Virus record (IMG/VR): IMGVR_UViG_3300029915_000034
Span: 1 to 56,081 of that record
Strand: one strand, 5' to 3'
Origin: a virus
DNA length: 56,081 nucleotides
The notes beneath the pieces are model-generated. The model was not told the DNA's origin, did no database searches, and was given only the letters and a program-made list of their open reading frames with translations. A program made the position numbers and the translations under genes. This document shows, piece after piece, positions 6,621 through 13,743 of the stretch (position 1 is the first letter of the stretch; every line of letters begins with the position of its first letter).

Positions 6621-7324
6621 TGAAATCATCTTCTTTAAATATTCAGCCATCTATGTCAGAACTAATTGAATTTGATACAGATGATGAATTAGACGACTCT
6701 AATAAGACCTCATTAGTAACTGAAGAATCTGTAGAACGAAGACAGATTCATATTATTGATGAAATTACTAAGAACTCTTTTGAACAAATTAAAAATTTAT
6801 ATGATGAATTAGTAGAAGATAATCAAGAAAAGCCAATACATTTTGTAATAGGTTCTCCTGGAGGTGAAGCATCAAGCATGCTAGGTATTATGAATTTAAT
6901 ACTAATCAGTAAAACTCCTTGCTATACATATCTACTTAGTGAGACCTGTTCCGCAGGAGCTTGGGTTTATCTTTGTGGGCATAAGAGATTTGCTCCTAGG
7001 ACTAATCTAGTAAGTTTTATGTTACATCCTCTTGCTTGGGGTATGGATTCTGAAGCATTAGGAACTCATAATGCCTATAATAAATATCTTGAAAACTTAA
7101 GTAATAAACTAATAGCATTCACAGTTAAACAAACTAGAATTCCTATTAGACGACTAAAGAAATTAGCTACTAGTGAAACACAGTTCTTTATTGGTGAAGA
7201 ACTATTTGAACAGGGTATTGCTACAGATGAGCTAACTACAGCTTCTTTTTGGTTAGACCCTGAAAAGAAAAAAAATACCTCACCAAAACTTACAGAGGAT
7301 TGTCCTCAAACTTTATTGGATTAA
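6620..7324 (+). CDS. ClpP-like serine protease fold protein
   Basis: ClpP/crotonase-fold signature: G-S-P-G-G (78-82), nucleophile-type S111 in T-C-S-A-G-A-W, and H136 in F-M-L-H-P-L (ClpP has M-I-H-Q-P), then E-E-L-F-E-Q-G-I-A-T-D (ClpP A-E-E-A-x-E-Y-G-L-I-D). The third catalytic residue, an Asp in ClpP about where A183/T184 lie here, is not visible. It also carries an acidic ~40-residue N-terminal extension. May be a head maturation protease, a host-targeting peptidase or a scaffold. Starts one base inside the HU-like stop. Confidence 0.8.
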   Translation: MKSSSLNIQPSMSELIEFDTDDELDDSNKTSLVTEESVERRQIHIIDEITKNSFEQIKNLYDELVEDNQEKPIHFVIGSPGGEASSMLGIMNLILISKTPCYTYLLSETCSAGAWVYLCGHKRFAPRTNLVSFMLHPLAWGMDSEALGTHNAYNKYLENLSNKLIAFTVKQTRIPIRRLKKLATSETQFFIGEELFEQGIATDELTTASFWLDPEKKKNTSPKLTEDCPQTLLD

Positions 7325-7340
7325 TTTTATAGGAAATAAA

Positions 7341-7577
7341 ATGTCCCAGACAACTACTTCAATTACCCCAACCTTAGGCAAAGATATTATTTATATTTGT
7401 CAGGCTTGTGAGCATAGAGAAAAGGAATTTTCTCTTCCAAATAGAAATTATAAGTATTGTCAAAAGTGTGGTAGTATTTCAATTAAGGCAACTTTAGTAG
7501 ATTCTTATAATTATATAGTTGCTTCAGCACCTGTAAGCTACAGTAAAATTGAAGAGGATACAACTACTGATGTCTAA
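7341..7577 (+). CDS. Small zinc-ribbon protein, 78 aa
   Basis: Two C-x2-C knuckles (C-Q-A-C near residues 20-23 and C-Q-K-C near 40-43) separated by 16 residues form a zinc ribbon. Preceded by AGGAAA. The C-terminal part is Ser/Thr-rich. It overlaps the next gene by 8 nt, again with ATG inside the stop region. Likely a nucleic-acid or protein-binding accessory protein. Confidence 0.75.
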   Translation: MSQTTTSITPTLGKDIIYICQACEHREKEFSLPNRNYKYCQKCGSISIKATLVDSYNYIVASAPVSYSKIEEDTTTDV

Positions 7578-8115
7578 TATATCAGAAACACTACTTAAAG
7601 AAAAACTAAGTGAGTGGACTTCTTCTACTAAGGTCAGAGAAGCTCTTGAGCTTTCTTCTATGGATGAAGCTCTCTTTAAAAAAGAACTAAATATTCTTGA
7701 AACAAAGGGACTCATAGAAAGAACAGGTGCCAAGAAGGGTCTAAAATTTAAGTATAAATTTTCAGACGAATTAAAAAAAGAATTTACAGAGGAGACTAAT
7801 ATCCCAGAAAATATAAAAATAGAACCAGAAAAGAAAAATAAAAAGTCCAAAGTAAATATAGAAGATATACAGTGTGAGATAGTTAATTTAGATAAGCATG
7901 AATTTACTGAAGAAGTAACTAATGTATCTTTAAATAAATTGTTTACTTTTATAACAAGAAATGCCTCTGAGCATTCCTATACTCTTTCTATTAAAAGAAC
8001 CACTAAAGGTATCTGTGTTAAAACATATAGAGATATTTTTATGTTATCAGAGGTATTATATACAAAAGAGAATTTTCTACTGCTCTTAAAGGCATCTGGA
8101 GTCTCTCTTGACTAG
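7570..8115 (+). CDS. Winged-helix-like DNA-binding protein, 181 aa
   Basis: Start at ATG 7570 with AGAGGA upstream. A frame extension to TTG 7549 is less likely. The first ~65 residues look like a winged helix (helix, turn, helix, then L-E-T-K-G-L-I-E-R-T as recognition helix into the wing), followed by a Lys/Glu-rich linker and a C-terminal alpha/beta part. Probably a phage transcription regulator. The stop overlaps the TTG start of the next gene. Confidence 0.6.
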   Translation: MSNISETLLKEKLSEWTSSTKVREALELSSMDEALFKKELNILETKGLIERTGAKKGLKFKYKFSDELKKEFTEETNIPENIKIEPEKKNKKSKVNIEDIQCEIVNLDKHEFTEEVTNVSLNKLFTFITRNASEHSYTLSIKRTTKGICVKTYRDIFMLSEVLYTKENFLLLLKASGVSLD

Positions 8116-8809
8116 TATATCAGATTTATCAGATTCATTTTTACTGGCACGAGAAAATTTTGTTACTAATTTAGCTACTGTTATAAAGTATCTAAGTTAT
8201 ACTCCCACTTCTTTTGCTATTCAATTATCTTCTATAAGTTCTTCCAAGGTATTTTCTGATGATGTAACAGAATGGCTATCTGGAACTAAACTACCAAGTA
8301 TTTATCATCTATTTAAAATATCTAAGTTAATCAATGTTTCTTTGGATGCTTTATTTTCTAGCACATTTAGTATGACTCCTATTAATAATCCCATGAGTTA
8401 TTATTGCTCTGGAGACAGAAATATATTACTAGCTAACACATCAAATATTAATATCTCTAACCAAACTGAGGAGAATCCAGTAATGGCAACAAAGACAATG
8501 GCAGTATCTATTTCAAAGACCAATAAGAAGAAGATGGACACTCTTATCCAGGCTCGTACTTCTAGCCCTTCATATAATGTTCTTCTAGCTAATAAGGTCT
8601 ATAATTCAGGAATGCTTCTAAAAGATGTAGCAGAGGCTGTAGGAGCTTCTACAGGGGCACTCCGAGACTATTGCCTATACAACGTCACTGTTCCAGTCAC
8701 GATAGCTCACAGCCTAGTTAAGATGTATCATACCTCTTATCGTAATCTTGGTCTTATTTATAATGCCAATACAAAGCGTTATGAGCATCGTCAGGTAGTA
8801 GCAAAGTAA
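8108..8809 (+). CDS. Two-part helix-turn-helix DNA-binding protein (TTG start)
   Basis: Starts at TTG 8108, which has GGAG seven bases upstream; no better ATG is nearby. Residues ~25-85 resemble a lambda-repressor/XRE helix-turn-helix (E-W-L-S-G-T-K-L-P-S, then I-N-V-S-L-D-A-L). The second half, from residue 126, has another helix-turn-helix-like segment (L-K-D-V-A-E-A-V-G-A-S). ATG 8483 (Met126) has its own strong GAGGAG nine bases upstream, and codon use becomes more GC-rich from there, so a separate ~108-residue product is likely. The gene ends just before a terminator. Confidence 0.65.
   Translation: MTSISDLSDSFLLARENFVTNLATVIKYLSYTPTSFAIQLSSISSSKVFSDDVTEWLSGTKLPSIYHLFKISKLINVSLDALFSSTFSMTPINNPMSYYCSGDRNILLANTSNINISNQTEENPVMATKTMAVSISKTNKKKMDTLIQARTSSPSYNVLLANKVYNSGMLLKDVAEAVGASTGALRDYCLYNVTVPVTIAHSLVKMYHTSYRNLGLIYNANTKRYEHRQVVAK
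8470..8485 (+). promoter_or_regulatory. Internal ribosome binding site and start within the 8108 gene
   Basis: GAGGAG lies about nine bases before the in-frame ATG at 8483. The product would be the C-terminal domain alone. This site is stronger than the one at the TTG start of the full gene. Confidence 0.55.
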
Positions 8810-8832
8810 TAAAATTAAGAGTTAGTCTATTT

Positions 8833-8868
8833 AAATGCTGGTAGTGTAAAAGCTACCAGCATTTTTAT
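8833..8868 (+). terminator. Rho-independent terminator
   Basis: AAATGCTGGTAG (8833-8844) pairs with CTACCAGCATTT (8853-8864) with an 8-nt loop and runs into a T-rich tail. Perfect 12-bp stem. It closes the 5832-8809 block and precedes the third array. Confidence 0.9.
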
Positions 8869-8883
8869 ATAGAGAGGAGATAT

Positions 8884-9153
8884 ATGAAATATTGTCTATT
8901 ACATGTTATTTCTGGAACTTATGTATCTAATCGTATTTATACTTTTGATGCGGCGGGGGCCTGGCCATCCTGCCAGGCCCGGTGGATGGCCCGCGAGCCG
9001 GTATGGGGAGATGCGTTATTAAGTAATCAACATGTTAGCCACAAAACAAAAGAATTTTCTTCTGTTGAAGAAATAAATGAATTTTATATAGTAGAAACTG
9101 AATTTACTAAAGACTTTAATAAACAAGAATTTGAGGTCATAGAAATTAGATGA
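8884..9153 (+). CDS. Array-family protein carrying a GC-rich in-frame insertion
   Basis: First gene of the third array, with its own GAGGAG site. The N-terminal motif reads L-L-H-V-I-S-G-T-Y-V and the protein ends Q-E-F-E-V-I-E-I-R. Residues 24-44 are encoded by a 63-bp insertion of quite different composition (see 8953-9015). Without it the protein would be 68 residues, within the family range. The reading frame is kept, so the gene may still work. It overlaps the next gene by 4 nt (ATGA). Confidence 0.8.
   Translation: MKYCLLHVISGTYVSNRIYTFDAAGAWPSCQARWMAREPVWGDALLSNQHVSHKTKEFSSVEEINEFYIVETEFTKDFNKQEFEVIEIR
8947..9015. mobile_element. 63-bp GC-rich hairpin element with 6-bp direct repeats
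   Basis: GATGCG occurs at 8947-8952 and again at 9010-9015. The 57 bases between are about 77% GC (44 of 57) in an otherwise strongly AT-rich sequence and contain a perfect 9-bp hairpin, GGGCCTGGC (8957-8965) with GCCAGGCCC (8972-8980). Element plus one repeat is 63 bp, exactly 21 codons. This looks like a short palindromic element inserted with a 6-bp target duplication. No second copy was seen in the window, and the family is not identified. Confidence 0.7.
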
Positions 9154-9410
9154 AAGCCAAATATATTTTACATATACCCACAGGATTGTATTATAATTAT
9201 GCTTATTGGCCAGATACATATTATGTATGCTGTGTAATACTAACTAAAGAGCCTTCAAGTTCCTGGCATAATTTTACATCTCATTTTGAAGCATTAAAAC
9301 AAGCCAAATCTGTTTTTATACACGATGAGCAAGATCATAAATATGAAGTTTCTTCCAATGAATTTGAACTTATAGAATTGGAATGTAGAGATAAAAATGA
9401 AAAACAGTAA
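9150..9410 (+). CDS. Array-family protein, 86 aa
   Basis: N-terminal motif Y-I-L-H-I-P-T-G-L-Y; the C-terminal motif N-E-F-E-L-I-E-L is followed by an 11-residue charged tail. Starts in ATGA overlapping the upstream TGA. Rich in Tyr and Trp near the N-terminus. Function unknown. Confidence 0.8.
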   Translation: MKAKYILHIPTGLYYNYAYWPDTYYVCCVILTKEPSSSWHNFTSHFEALKQAKSVFIHDEQDHKYEVSSNEFELIELECRDKNEKQ

Positions 9411-9648
9411 AGCAAGATATCAAAAATATAAAATACTGCATCTTACAACTGGCTTATATGTTCACGTGAGTTTTATAGATAATAGTCCATGGTATGATTT
9501 AGTAGATATTCCCTCTATATTCAAGTATAAAATTCCTTATAAGAGTATGTGTATTAGACGTATTACTAAAGTTATTAAAGATATTAAAATTTCTTATAAG
9601 ATAAAGTATGATATCAATGAATTTGAAATAATAGAAATAGAAGATTAA
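9397..9648 (+). CDS. Array-family protein, 83 aa
   Basis: Has ten extra basic residues before the motif Y-K-I-L-H-L-T-T-G-L-Y-V; ends N-E-F-E-I-I-E-I-E-D. Overlaps the upstream gene by 14 nt. AGAGA just before the start is a weak ribosome binding site. Basic middle. Function unknown. Confidence 0.78.
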   Translation: MKNSKARYQKYKILHLTTGLYVHVSFIDNSPWYDLVDIPSIFKYKIPYKSMCIRRITKVIKDIKISYKIKYDINEFEIIEIED

Positions 9649-9650
9649 CT

Positions 9651-9905
9651 ATGGCTAAATATGCTATTCTACATATTCCAACAGGAAAATACATTTATAG
9701 AAGTTACGATATAGATATAAAATCCTATGATTTTATATTTATGGAGTGTTTTACAGAAGAGCCTAAACATTACTCATTATTGGGAGTTTATTTTTATTAT
9801 TTTACATTGAATTTAAATATTTATGATAATCTATGTTCAAGGATAGAAGATAAAACTATTAAAATTAATAGAAATGAATTGACTATATTAAGGATAACTA
9901 AATGA
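9651..9905 (+). CDS. Array-family protein, 84 aa
   Basis: N-terminal motif Y-A-I-L-H-I-P-T-G-K-Y-I; the C-terminal motif is weakened to N-E-L-T-I-L-R-I. Tyr- and Phe-rich middle. ATGA overlap with the next gene. Function unknown. Confidence 0.78.
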   Translation: MAKYAILHIPTGKYIYRSYDIDIKSYDFIFMECFTEEPKHYSLLGVYFYYFTLNLNIYDNLCSRIEDKTIKINRNELTILRITK

Positions 9906-10249
9906 CTTATAAGATAATACTATATGATTATACTCTTGAAGGATATAAACAAACACATAAGAAGAGTGGAATGTATTATTGGAGATTAGAGACTTTATGG
10001 AATAGCAAAGAAAGACAAATATTAGAATTTAAATCAGTCTATGAAGCTAAGTGTTTTTTATTATCTAATTCGTCATTTCCTAAATTTTTCAAACATATGA
10101 TATCACAACCAGCAGAAAATATTTTAGATAAACTAATAAATAAGGGCAAATATTCTTTTAAAAATCTATATAACTTTCCTCCTGAGCTTAAAAAAAATAA
10201 TCTATTATGTGAATTTGAGATAGTAGAGATAACAAATGAAAATATATAA
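9902..10249 (+). CDS. Divergent array-family protein, 115 aa
   Basis: The N-terminus M-T-Y-K-I-I-L-Y-D-Y keeps only the hydrophobic pattern of the family motif, while the C-terminus C-E-F-E-I-V-E-I is typical. It is longer and more basic than its neighbours. Its last codons contain ATG 10236, which opens a 20-codon frame starting M-K-I-Y-K-I-F, possibly the stump of a lost cassette. Function unknown. Confidence 0.7.
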   Translation: MTYKIILYDYTLEGYKQTHKKSGMYYWRLETLWNSKERQILEFKSVYEAKCFLLSNSSFPKFFKHMISQPAENILDKLINKGKYSFKNLYNFPPELKKNNLLCEFEIVEITNENI

Positions 10250-10290
10250 AATATTTAACAAGCTAATTTTATTAAATAAGTATATAAATA

Positions 10291-10614
10291 ATGGCTAACT
10301 TCAGAATATTTCATATTCTTTCTTGTGAGAGTTGTAATGTCTCATTAGATACTGATTTAAAAACTTGTAAAGAAATTTTTAATTTATTAATGATAAAATA
10401 TTTAGTGACTCCCTTGGATGAAGAAGTTAGCGATTTAACTAAAGAAAACTTATGGAAGGATGAGGTAATAAAATCCTTTGGAAATATTACAAACTTACAT
10501 GACTTTGCTGGTGAGCTTGTAGATTTTTTAACTTGCTTTGTAGTTGAAGAAAACCTTACTGATTCATGGCTTTCACTTACTATTAATGAATTTGAAATAA
10601 CTGAAATAATATGA
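10291..10614 (+). CDS. Divergent array-family protein, 107 aa
   Basis: N-terminal F-R-I-F-H-I-L-S and C-terminal N-E-F-E-I-T-E-I-I place it in the family, but the T-G-x-Y element is missing. Acidic. No clear ribosome binding site precedes ATG 10291. The TGA stop overlaps the next ATG. Function unknown. Confidence 0.7.
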   Translation: MANFRIFHILSCESCNVSLDTDLKTCKEIFNLLMIKYLVTPLDEEVSDLTKENLWKDEVIKSFGNITNLHDFAGELVDFLTCFVVEENLTDSWLSLTINEFEITEII

Positions 10615-10862
10615 AATACTATAAAATATTACATATTCCCACAGGAAAATATTTGCGTAATTGTCAAGGATTTCATACTATAAAAAGGTATTTAGAAGAT
10701 ATTCCTAGTGTTTATACTCAAAAAACACTTGATAATATATTTCCTAAGAATTATACTTTTCTGGTATGTGAAGATATAAAAACTACACAAGAAGTTATAG
10801 CTATGAATTATATTGAATTTGAAATAATAGAACTAGGAGAAGATGAATGGTACTACGTTTAG
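10611..10862 (+). CDS. Array-family protein, 83 aa
   Basis: N-terminal motif Y-K-I-L-H-I-P-T-G-K-Y-L; ends I-E-F-E-I-I-E-L-G-E-D-E-W. The AGGAGA encoded near the C-terminus is the ribosome binding site of the metallophosphoesterase that follows, with a 16-nt overlap. Function unknown. Confidence 0.8.
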   Translation: MKYYKILHIPTGKYLRNCQGFHTIKRYLEDIPSVYTQKTLDNIFPKNYTFLVCEDIKTTQEVIAMNYIEFEIIELGEDEWYYV

Positions 10863-11527
10863 TTTGTATAAGTGATACACATAATCAATTAGAGAAAGTT
10901 AAAATTCCAGAAGGGGATGTTTTGATCCATTCAGGAGATTTTACTATGGGTGGAACCTTAAAAGAAATATCAAAAGAATTATTATTATTTGGAAAATTAC
11001 CTCATAAATATAAAATATGTATTGCCGGAAATCATGACTGGCTGTTTGAATTACAACCAAAAATAGCCCAACAAATATGTCTTGATAATAATATAATTTA
11101 TTTAGAAAACTCTTCAACTATTATTGAAACTATTAAGTTCTATGGCAATCCTAAAACTAAATGGTTTTTTGATTGGGCTTTTAATTTACCAAAAGACAAT
11201 TCAAAAACTAAACAAGAATGGGATAAAATACCAGAAGATACTAATGTTTTAATTTTACATGGGCCAGCTTTTGGGGTAGTAGATAGACTATTAAGTGGTC
11301 ATCCAGTTGGTTGCCCTATGTTATTTGAACGACTACAACAACTTAAAGATTTGATATTGTTTCAGTGTGGTCATATACATTCTGCTGGAAATAGAACAGA
11401 GCTAGTAAATAACACCTTATGTATTAATGCCTCAGTATGTACAGAACAATATAAACCAATAAATAAGCCACTAGTATTTGATTTAGATACTGAAACTAAG
11501 ATAATTAGTCAAGTATTCGAGGATTAA
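10847..11527 (+). CDS. Calcineurin-like metallophosphoesterase
   Basis: All metal-binding motifs of the family are present in order: D10-T-H12, G-D31, G-N62-H63-D64, H138 in L-H-G-P, and G-H176-I-H178. At 226 residues it resembles the small cytosolic MPPED-like phosphoesterases. It should be a two-metal phosphodiesterase or phosphomonoesterase; the substrate cannot be read from the sequence (nucleic acid ends and cyclic nucleotides are possible). It sits inside the third array and is translationally coupled to the family gene upstream, so it may be co-expressed cargo. Confidence 0.9.
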   Translation: MVLRLVCISDTHNQLEKVKIPEGDVLIHSGDFTMGGTLKEISKELLLFGKLPHKYKICIAGNHDWLFELQPKIAQQICLDNNIIYLENSSTIIETIKFYGNPKTKWFFDWAFNLPKDNSKTKQEWDKIPEDTNVLILHGPAFGVVDRLLSGHPVGCPMLFERLQQLKDLILFQCGHIHSAGNRTELVNNTLCINASVCTEQYKPINKPLVFDLDTETKIISQVFED

Positions 11528-11530
11528 ATT

Positions 11531-11797
11531 ATGTCATATGCTATATTATGTATAGAGATTAGTGATTATCTGTATAGCTGTTATGGCAGCCCTAACTATC
11601 TGCCCTTTTCTTCGGAGGAATTTGTTAGTCTTTATGATATTAACAAACTTCCTATTAAATTCTCAACTAAAGAAGAGGCCTATGATTTTTTGATTACCTG
11701 TTCTTATAGAGTAATAATAAATACTCAGTCGTTACTAGTAAAGACTAATACAGCTTTATTTGAAATAGTGGAGTATCCAAAATATGACAAAGAATAA
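11531..11797 (+). CDS. Array-family protein, 88 aa
   Basis: N-terminus Y-A-I-L-C-I-E-I-S-D-Y-L lacks the usual T-G; C-terminus A-L-F-E-I-V-E-Y plus six residues. AGG at 11519-11521 and the ATT spacing give a modest ribosome binding site. Overlaps the next gene by 14 nt. Function unknown. Confidence 0.75.
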   Translation: MSYAILCIEISDYLYSCYGSPNYLPFSSEEFVSLYDINKLPIKFSTKEEAYDFLITCSYRVIINTQSLLVKTNTALFEIVEYPKYDKE

Positions 11798-12164
11798 ACA
11801 ATATGCTATTTTACATATTGAAAGTGGAGAATATCTTCGAACAACCCATTTAACAATGGGATATAACTTCAGAGAACCTTATTTTGCTATTAATTTGTTA
11901 CCGAAAACGGAATCTGTTTATGGTACGGCATATATAACATATTCTGCTTCATTTTTTAAAAAGGAATACGGTATTTCTCGTAGGGATTTTAGTCTAAAAT
12001 CGAGTGGAATATATTTCAGGGATAAAATTTCTGCTATTACTTTTTTAAGAGACATATATTTACCTCATGTAATCGAATTATATAAATCTTACAACTTATA
12101 CAGCATAATACCATTAAATAATAGAATACCAGAAAGAATAGAATTTGAAATAGTGGAGGTATAA
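11784..12164 (+). CDS. Array-family protein, 126 aa (longest standard member)
   Basis: N-terminal motif Y-A-I-L-H-I-E-S-G-E-Y-L; ends I-E-F-E-I-V-E-V. Longer variable middle with many aromatics. The last codons G-T-G-G-A-G-G-T-A form the ribosome binding site for the next gene, and its stop TAA shares a base with that gene's ATG. Function unknown. Confidence 0.78.
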   Translation: MTKNKQYAILHIESGEYLRTTHLTMGYNFREPYFAINLLPKTESVYGTAYITYSASFFKKEYGISRRDFSLKSSGIYFRDKISAITFLRDIYLPHVIELYKSYNLYSIIPLNNRIPERIEFEIVEV

Positions 12165-12403
12165 TGTATAAAATATTAGTAATAGAGACAGGAGAATATC
12201 TCTATAAAACCAATCAAGGTAGGTTATATTCCTCTTTAAAAAACTTTGCTTATAGAGAAAAATTCGGGAAAATAGCTACTTATAAGTATAAAAATACTAT
12301 ACATAAAATATTTATTGATGGAAAAGTTAACCTGTATATTAATGATAGCTTAATAACTCTAAATAAAGAAACGAAACCATTATTTGAGATAGTAGAGGAG
12401 TAA
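12164..12403 (+). CDS. Array-family protein, 79 aa (MYKIL subgroup)
   Basis: Starts M-Y-K-I-L-V-I-E-T-G-E-Y-L-Y; ends P-L-F-E-I-V-E-E. Belongs with 12406, 12949 and 13205, which share I-E-T-G-E-Y-L-Y-like starts. Basic. Strong GGAGGT site encoded in the upstream gene. Function unknown. Confidence 0.8.
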   Translation: MYKILVIETGEYLYKTNQGRLYSSLKNFAYREKFGKIATYKYKNTIHKIFIDGKVNLYINDSLITLNKETKPLFEIVEE

Positions 12404-12405
12404 TC

Positions 12406-12660
12406 ATGTATAAAATTCTTCTAATAGAAACAGGGGAATACTTATATAAAAATATTATAGATACATATGATGACTATTCTGTAATATATTCCAAAGAAGA
12501 AATGAAAATATATAGAGGAAGCTTGATAGAGGCTACTTTTTCCTCTAAAGAAGCTATAGAAAAGCAATTTAAAAAAAATATATGGAGAATATTGATAAAT
12601 AATCAACCTTTTGAGGTAAATGAAACTACTAGATATTTATTTGAGATAATAGAGGAATAG
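12406..12660 (+). CDS. Array-family protein, 84 aa (MYKIL subgroup)
   Basis: M-Y-K-I-L-L-I-E-T-G-E-Y-L-Y start, closely matching the gene at 13205. Middle Y-S-K-E-E-M-K-I-Y resembles Y-S-Q-E-E-I-K-L-Y of the gene at 12949. Ends Y-L-F-E-I-I-E-E with TAG. Function unknown. Confidence 0.8.
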   Translation: MYKILLIETGEYLYKNIIDTYDDYSVIYSKEEMKIYRGSLIEATFSSKEAIEKQFKKNIWRILINNQPFEVNETTRYLFEIIEE

Positions 12661-12662
12661 AT

Positions 12663-12956
12663 ATGTATAGAATACTTCATGTAGTAACTGGTAATTATTT
12701 AATGATATCAAATGACTATATTAGTGAGAATAATATACAATATAAAAATCCTCCTATGAGACATATAACTTATAGGACTTTTTTAAAACTAAGCATGGTA
12801 GGTAGTCTTGCTGAATTTAGAACAAGAAGAGAAGCACAAATGGTTTTAGATTTTTTATATATAAAAGGAAATGTTGATTACAATAATAACTATATAGAAA
12901 AATCTTTTATAACAGATAATTATAATAAATGTGAATTTGAGATAGTAAATGTATAA
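12663..12956 (+). CDS. Array-family protein, 97 aa
   Basis: M-Y-R-I-L-H-V-V-T-G-N-Y-L start and C-E-F-E-I-V-N-V end. Overlaps the next gene by the 8-nt word ATGTATAA, the third-array counterpart of ATGACTAA. Basic, aromatic-rich. Function unknown. Confidence 0.8.
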   Translation: MYRILHVVTGNYLMISNDYISENNIQYKNPPMRHITYRTFLKLSMVGSLAEFRTRREAQMVLDFLYIKGNVDYNNNYIEKSFITDNYNKCEFEIVNV

Positions 12957-13203
12957 ACTACTAATAATAGAGAATGGAACTTATATACATACAGATGTTG
13001 ATAGAAGTATGCCTTTATTGTATTCCCAAGAAGAAATAAAACTATACTGCCAGAAATTAGAGGAAGCATTATTTGATACAGTAGAAGAAATAGAGGAAAT
13101 ATTTACAAGAACTACTAACAATTGGCAATCAATAGATATTAATGGAATTGAAGTTAGATTAGATACTTCCTCAAGATTTTTATTTGAGATAGTAGAGGTA
13201 TAA
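12949..13203 (+). CDS. Array-family protein, 84 aa (MYKIL subgroup)
   Basis: M-Y-K-L-L-I-I-E-N-G-T-Y-I start and F-L-F-E-I-V-E-V end. Shares the Y-S-Q-E-E middle with 12406. Start codon lies in the ATGTATAA overlap. GAGGT of its last codons serves the next gene. Function unknown. Confidence 0.8.
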   Translation: MYKLLIIENGTYIHTDVDRSMPLLYSQEEIKLYCQKLEEALFDTVEEIEEIFTRTTNNWQSIDINGIEVRLDTSSRFLFEIVEV

Positions 13204-13204
13204 C

Positions 13205-13450
13205 ATGTATAAAATTCTTCTAATAGAAACTGGAGAGTATTTATACCATAATGATATTAATAATATTTATTTAATTTATTCATTATATGAAACTAAAAAA
13301 TACATGGGACACTTTACTGATATATTTGAATCATTAGATTTAATACATGAGATGTTTCATTCCAATTGTAATATAATTTGGTTAAATGAGACAACTACTG
13401 TTATTTTAGGAAAAGAAAACCTTAATTTATTTGAGATAATAGAGGTATAA
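13205..13450 (+). CDS. Array-family protein, 81 aa (MYKIL subgroup)
   Basis: M-Y-K-I-L-L-I-E-T-G-E-Y-L-Y start and N-L-F-E-I-I-E-V end. Nearly the same 5' end as 12406 but a divergent middle. Function unknown. Confidence 0.8.
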   Translation: MYKILLIETGEYLYHNDINNIYLIYSLYETKKYMGHFTDIFESLDLIHEMFHSNCNIIWLNETTTVILGKENLNLFEIIEV

Positions 13451-13452
13451 TT

Positions 13453-13716
13453 ATGCCACATGAGTATAACCCTTACTACTATTTTCCTCATAAAACTCCT
13501 CAAGGTAAATTTATAATTCTTATTATTACAAGTGGTAGAATTTTAAGATGGCCATATTCAAGACATAGTGAAGAACCCAAATATGCTACAAGAAAGGATG
13601 CTGAAAAGATAATTCAAGAATATTTAAAATTTGCCAATACTTCTAAGTATACAAAGATTAAACGCTGTATAAATGAATTTGAAGTAGTGGATCTCATAAC
13701 AGACATTAATAAGTAA
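13453..13716 (+). CDS. Array-family protein, 87 aa, last of third array
   Basis: A 16-residue Pro/Tyr-rich leader precedes K-F-I-I-L-I-I-T-S-G-R-I-L, a shifted version of the N-terminal motif. Ends N-E-F-E-V-V-D-L plus seven residues. GAGGT lies before its start. Closes the array upstream of the helicase. Function unknown. Confidence 0.75.
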   Translation: MPHEYNPYYYFPHKTPQGKFIILIITSGRILRWPYSRHSEEPKYATRKDAEKIIQEYLKFANTSKYTKIKRCINEFEVVDLITDINK

Positions 13717-13743
13717 GTACTTGATAATAAAGTAATTAAGTAT

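Noticed and set aside
10236-10298. 20-codon frame beginning M-K-I-Y-K-I-F between two array genes
   Set aside because: Too short to call. It starts in the end of the upstream gene in the usual coupled way, so it may be the stump of a deleted cassette, but there is no C-terminal motif.
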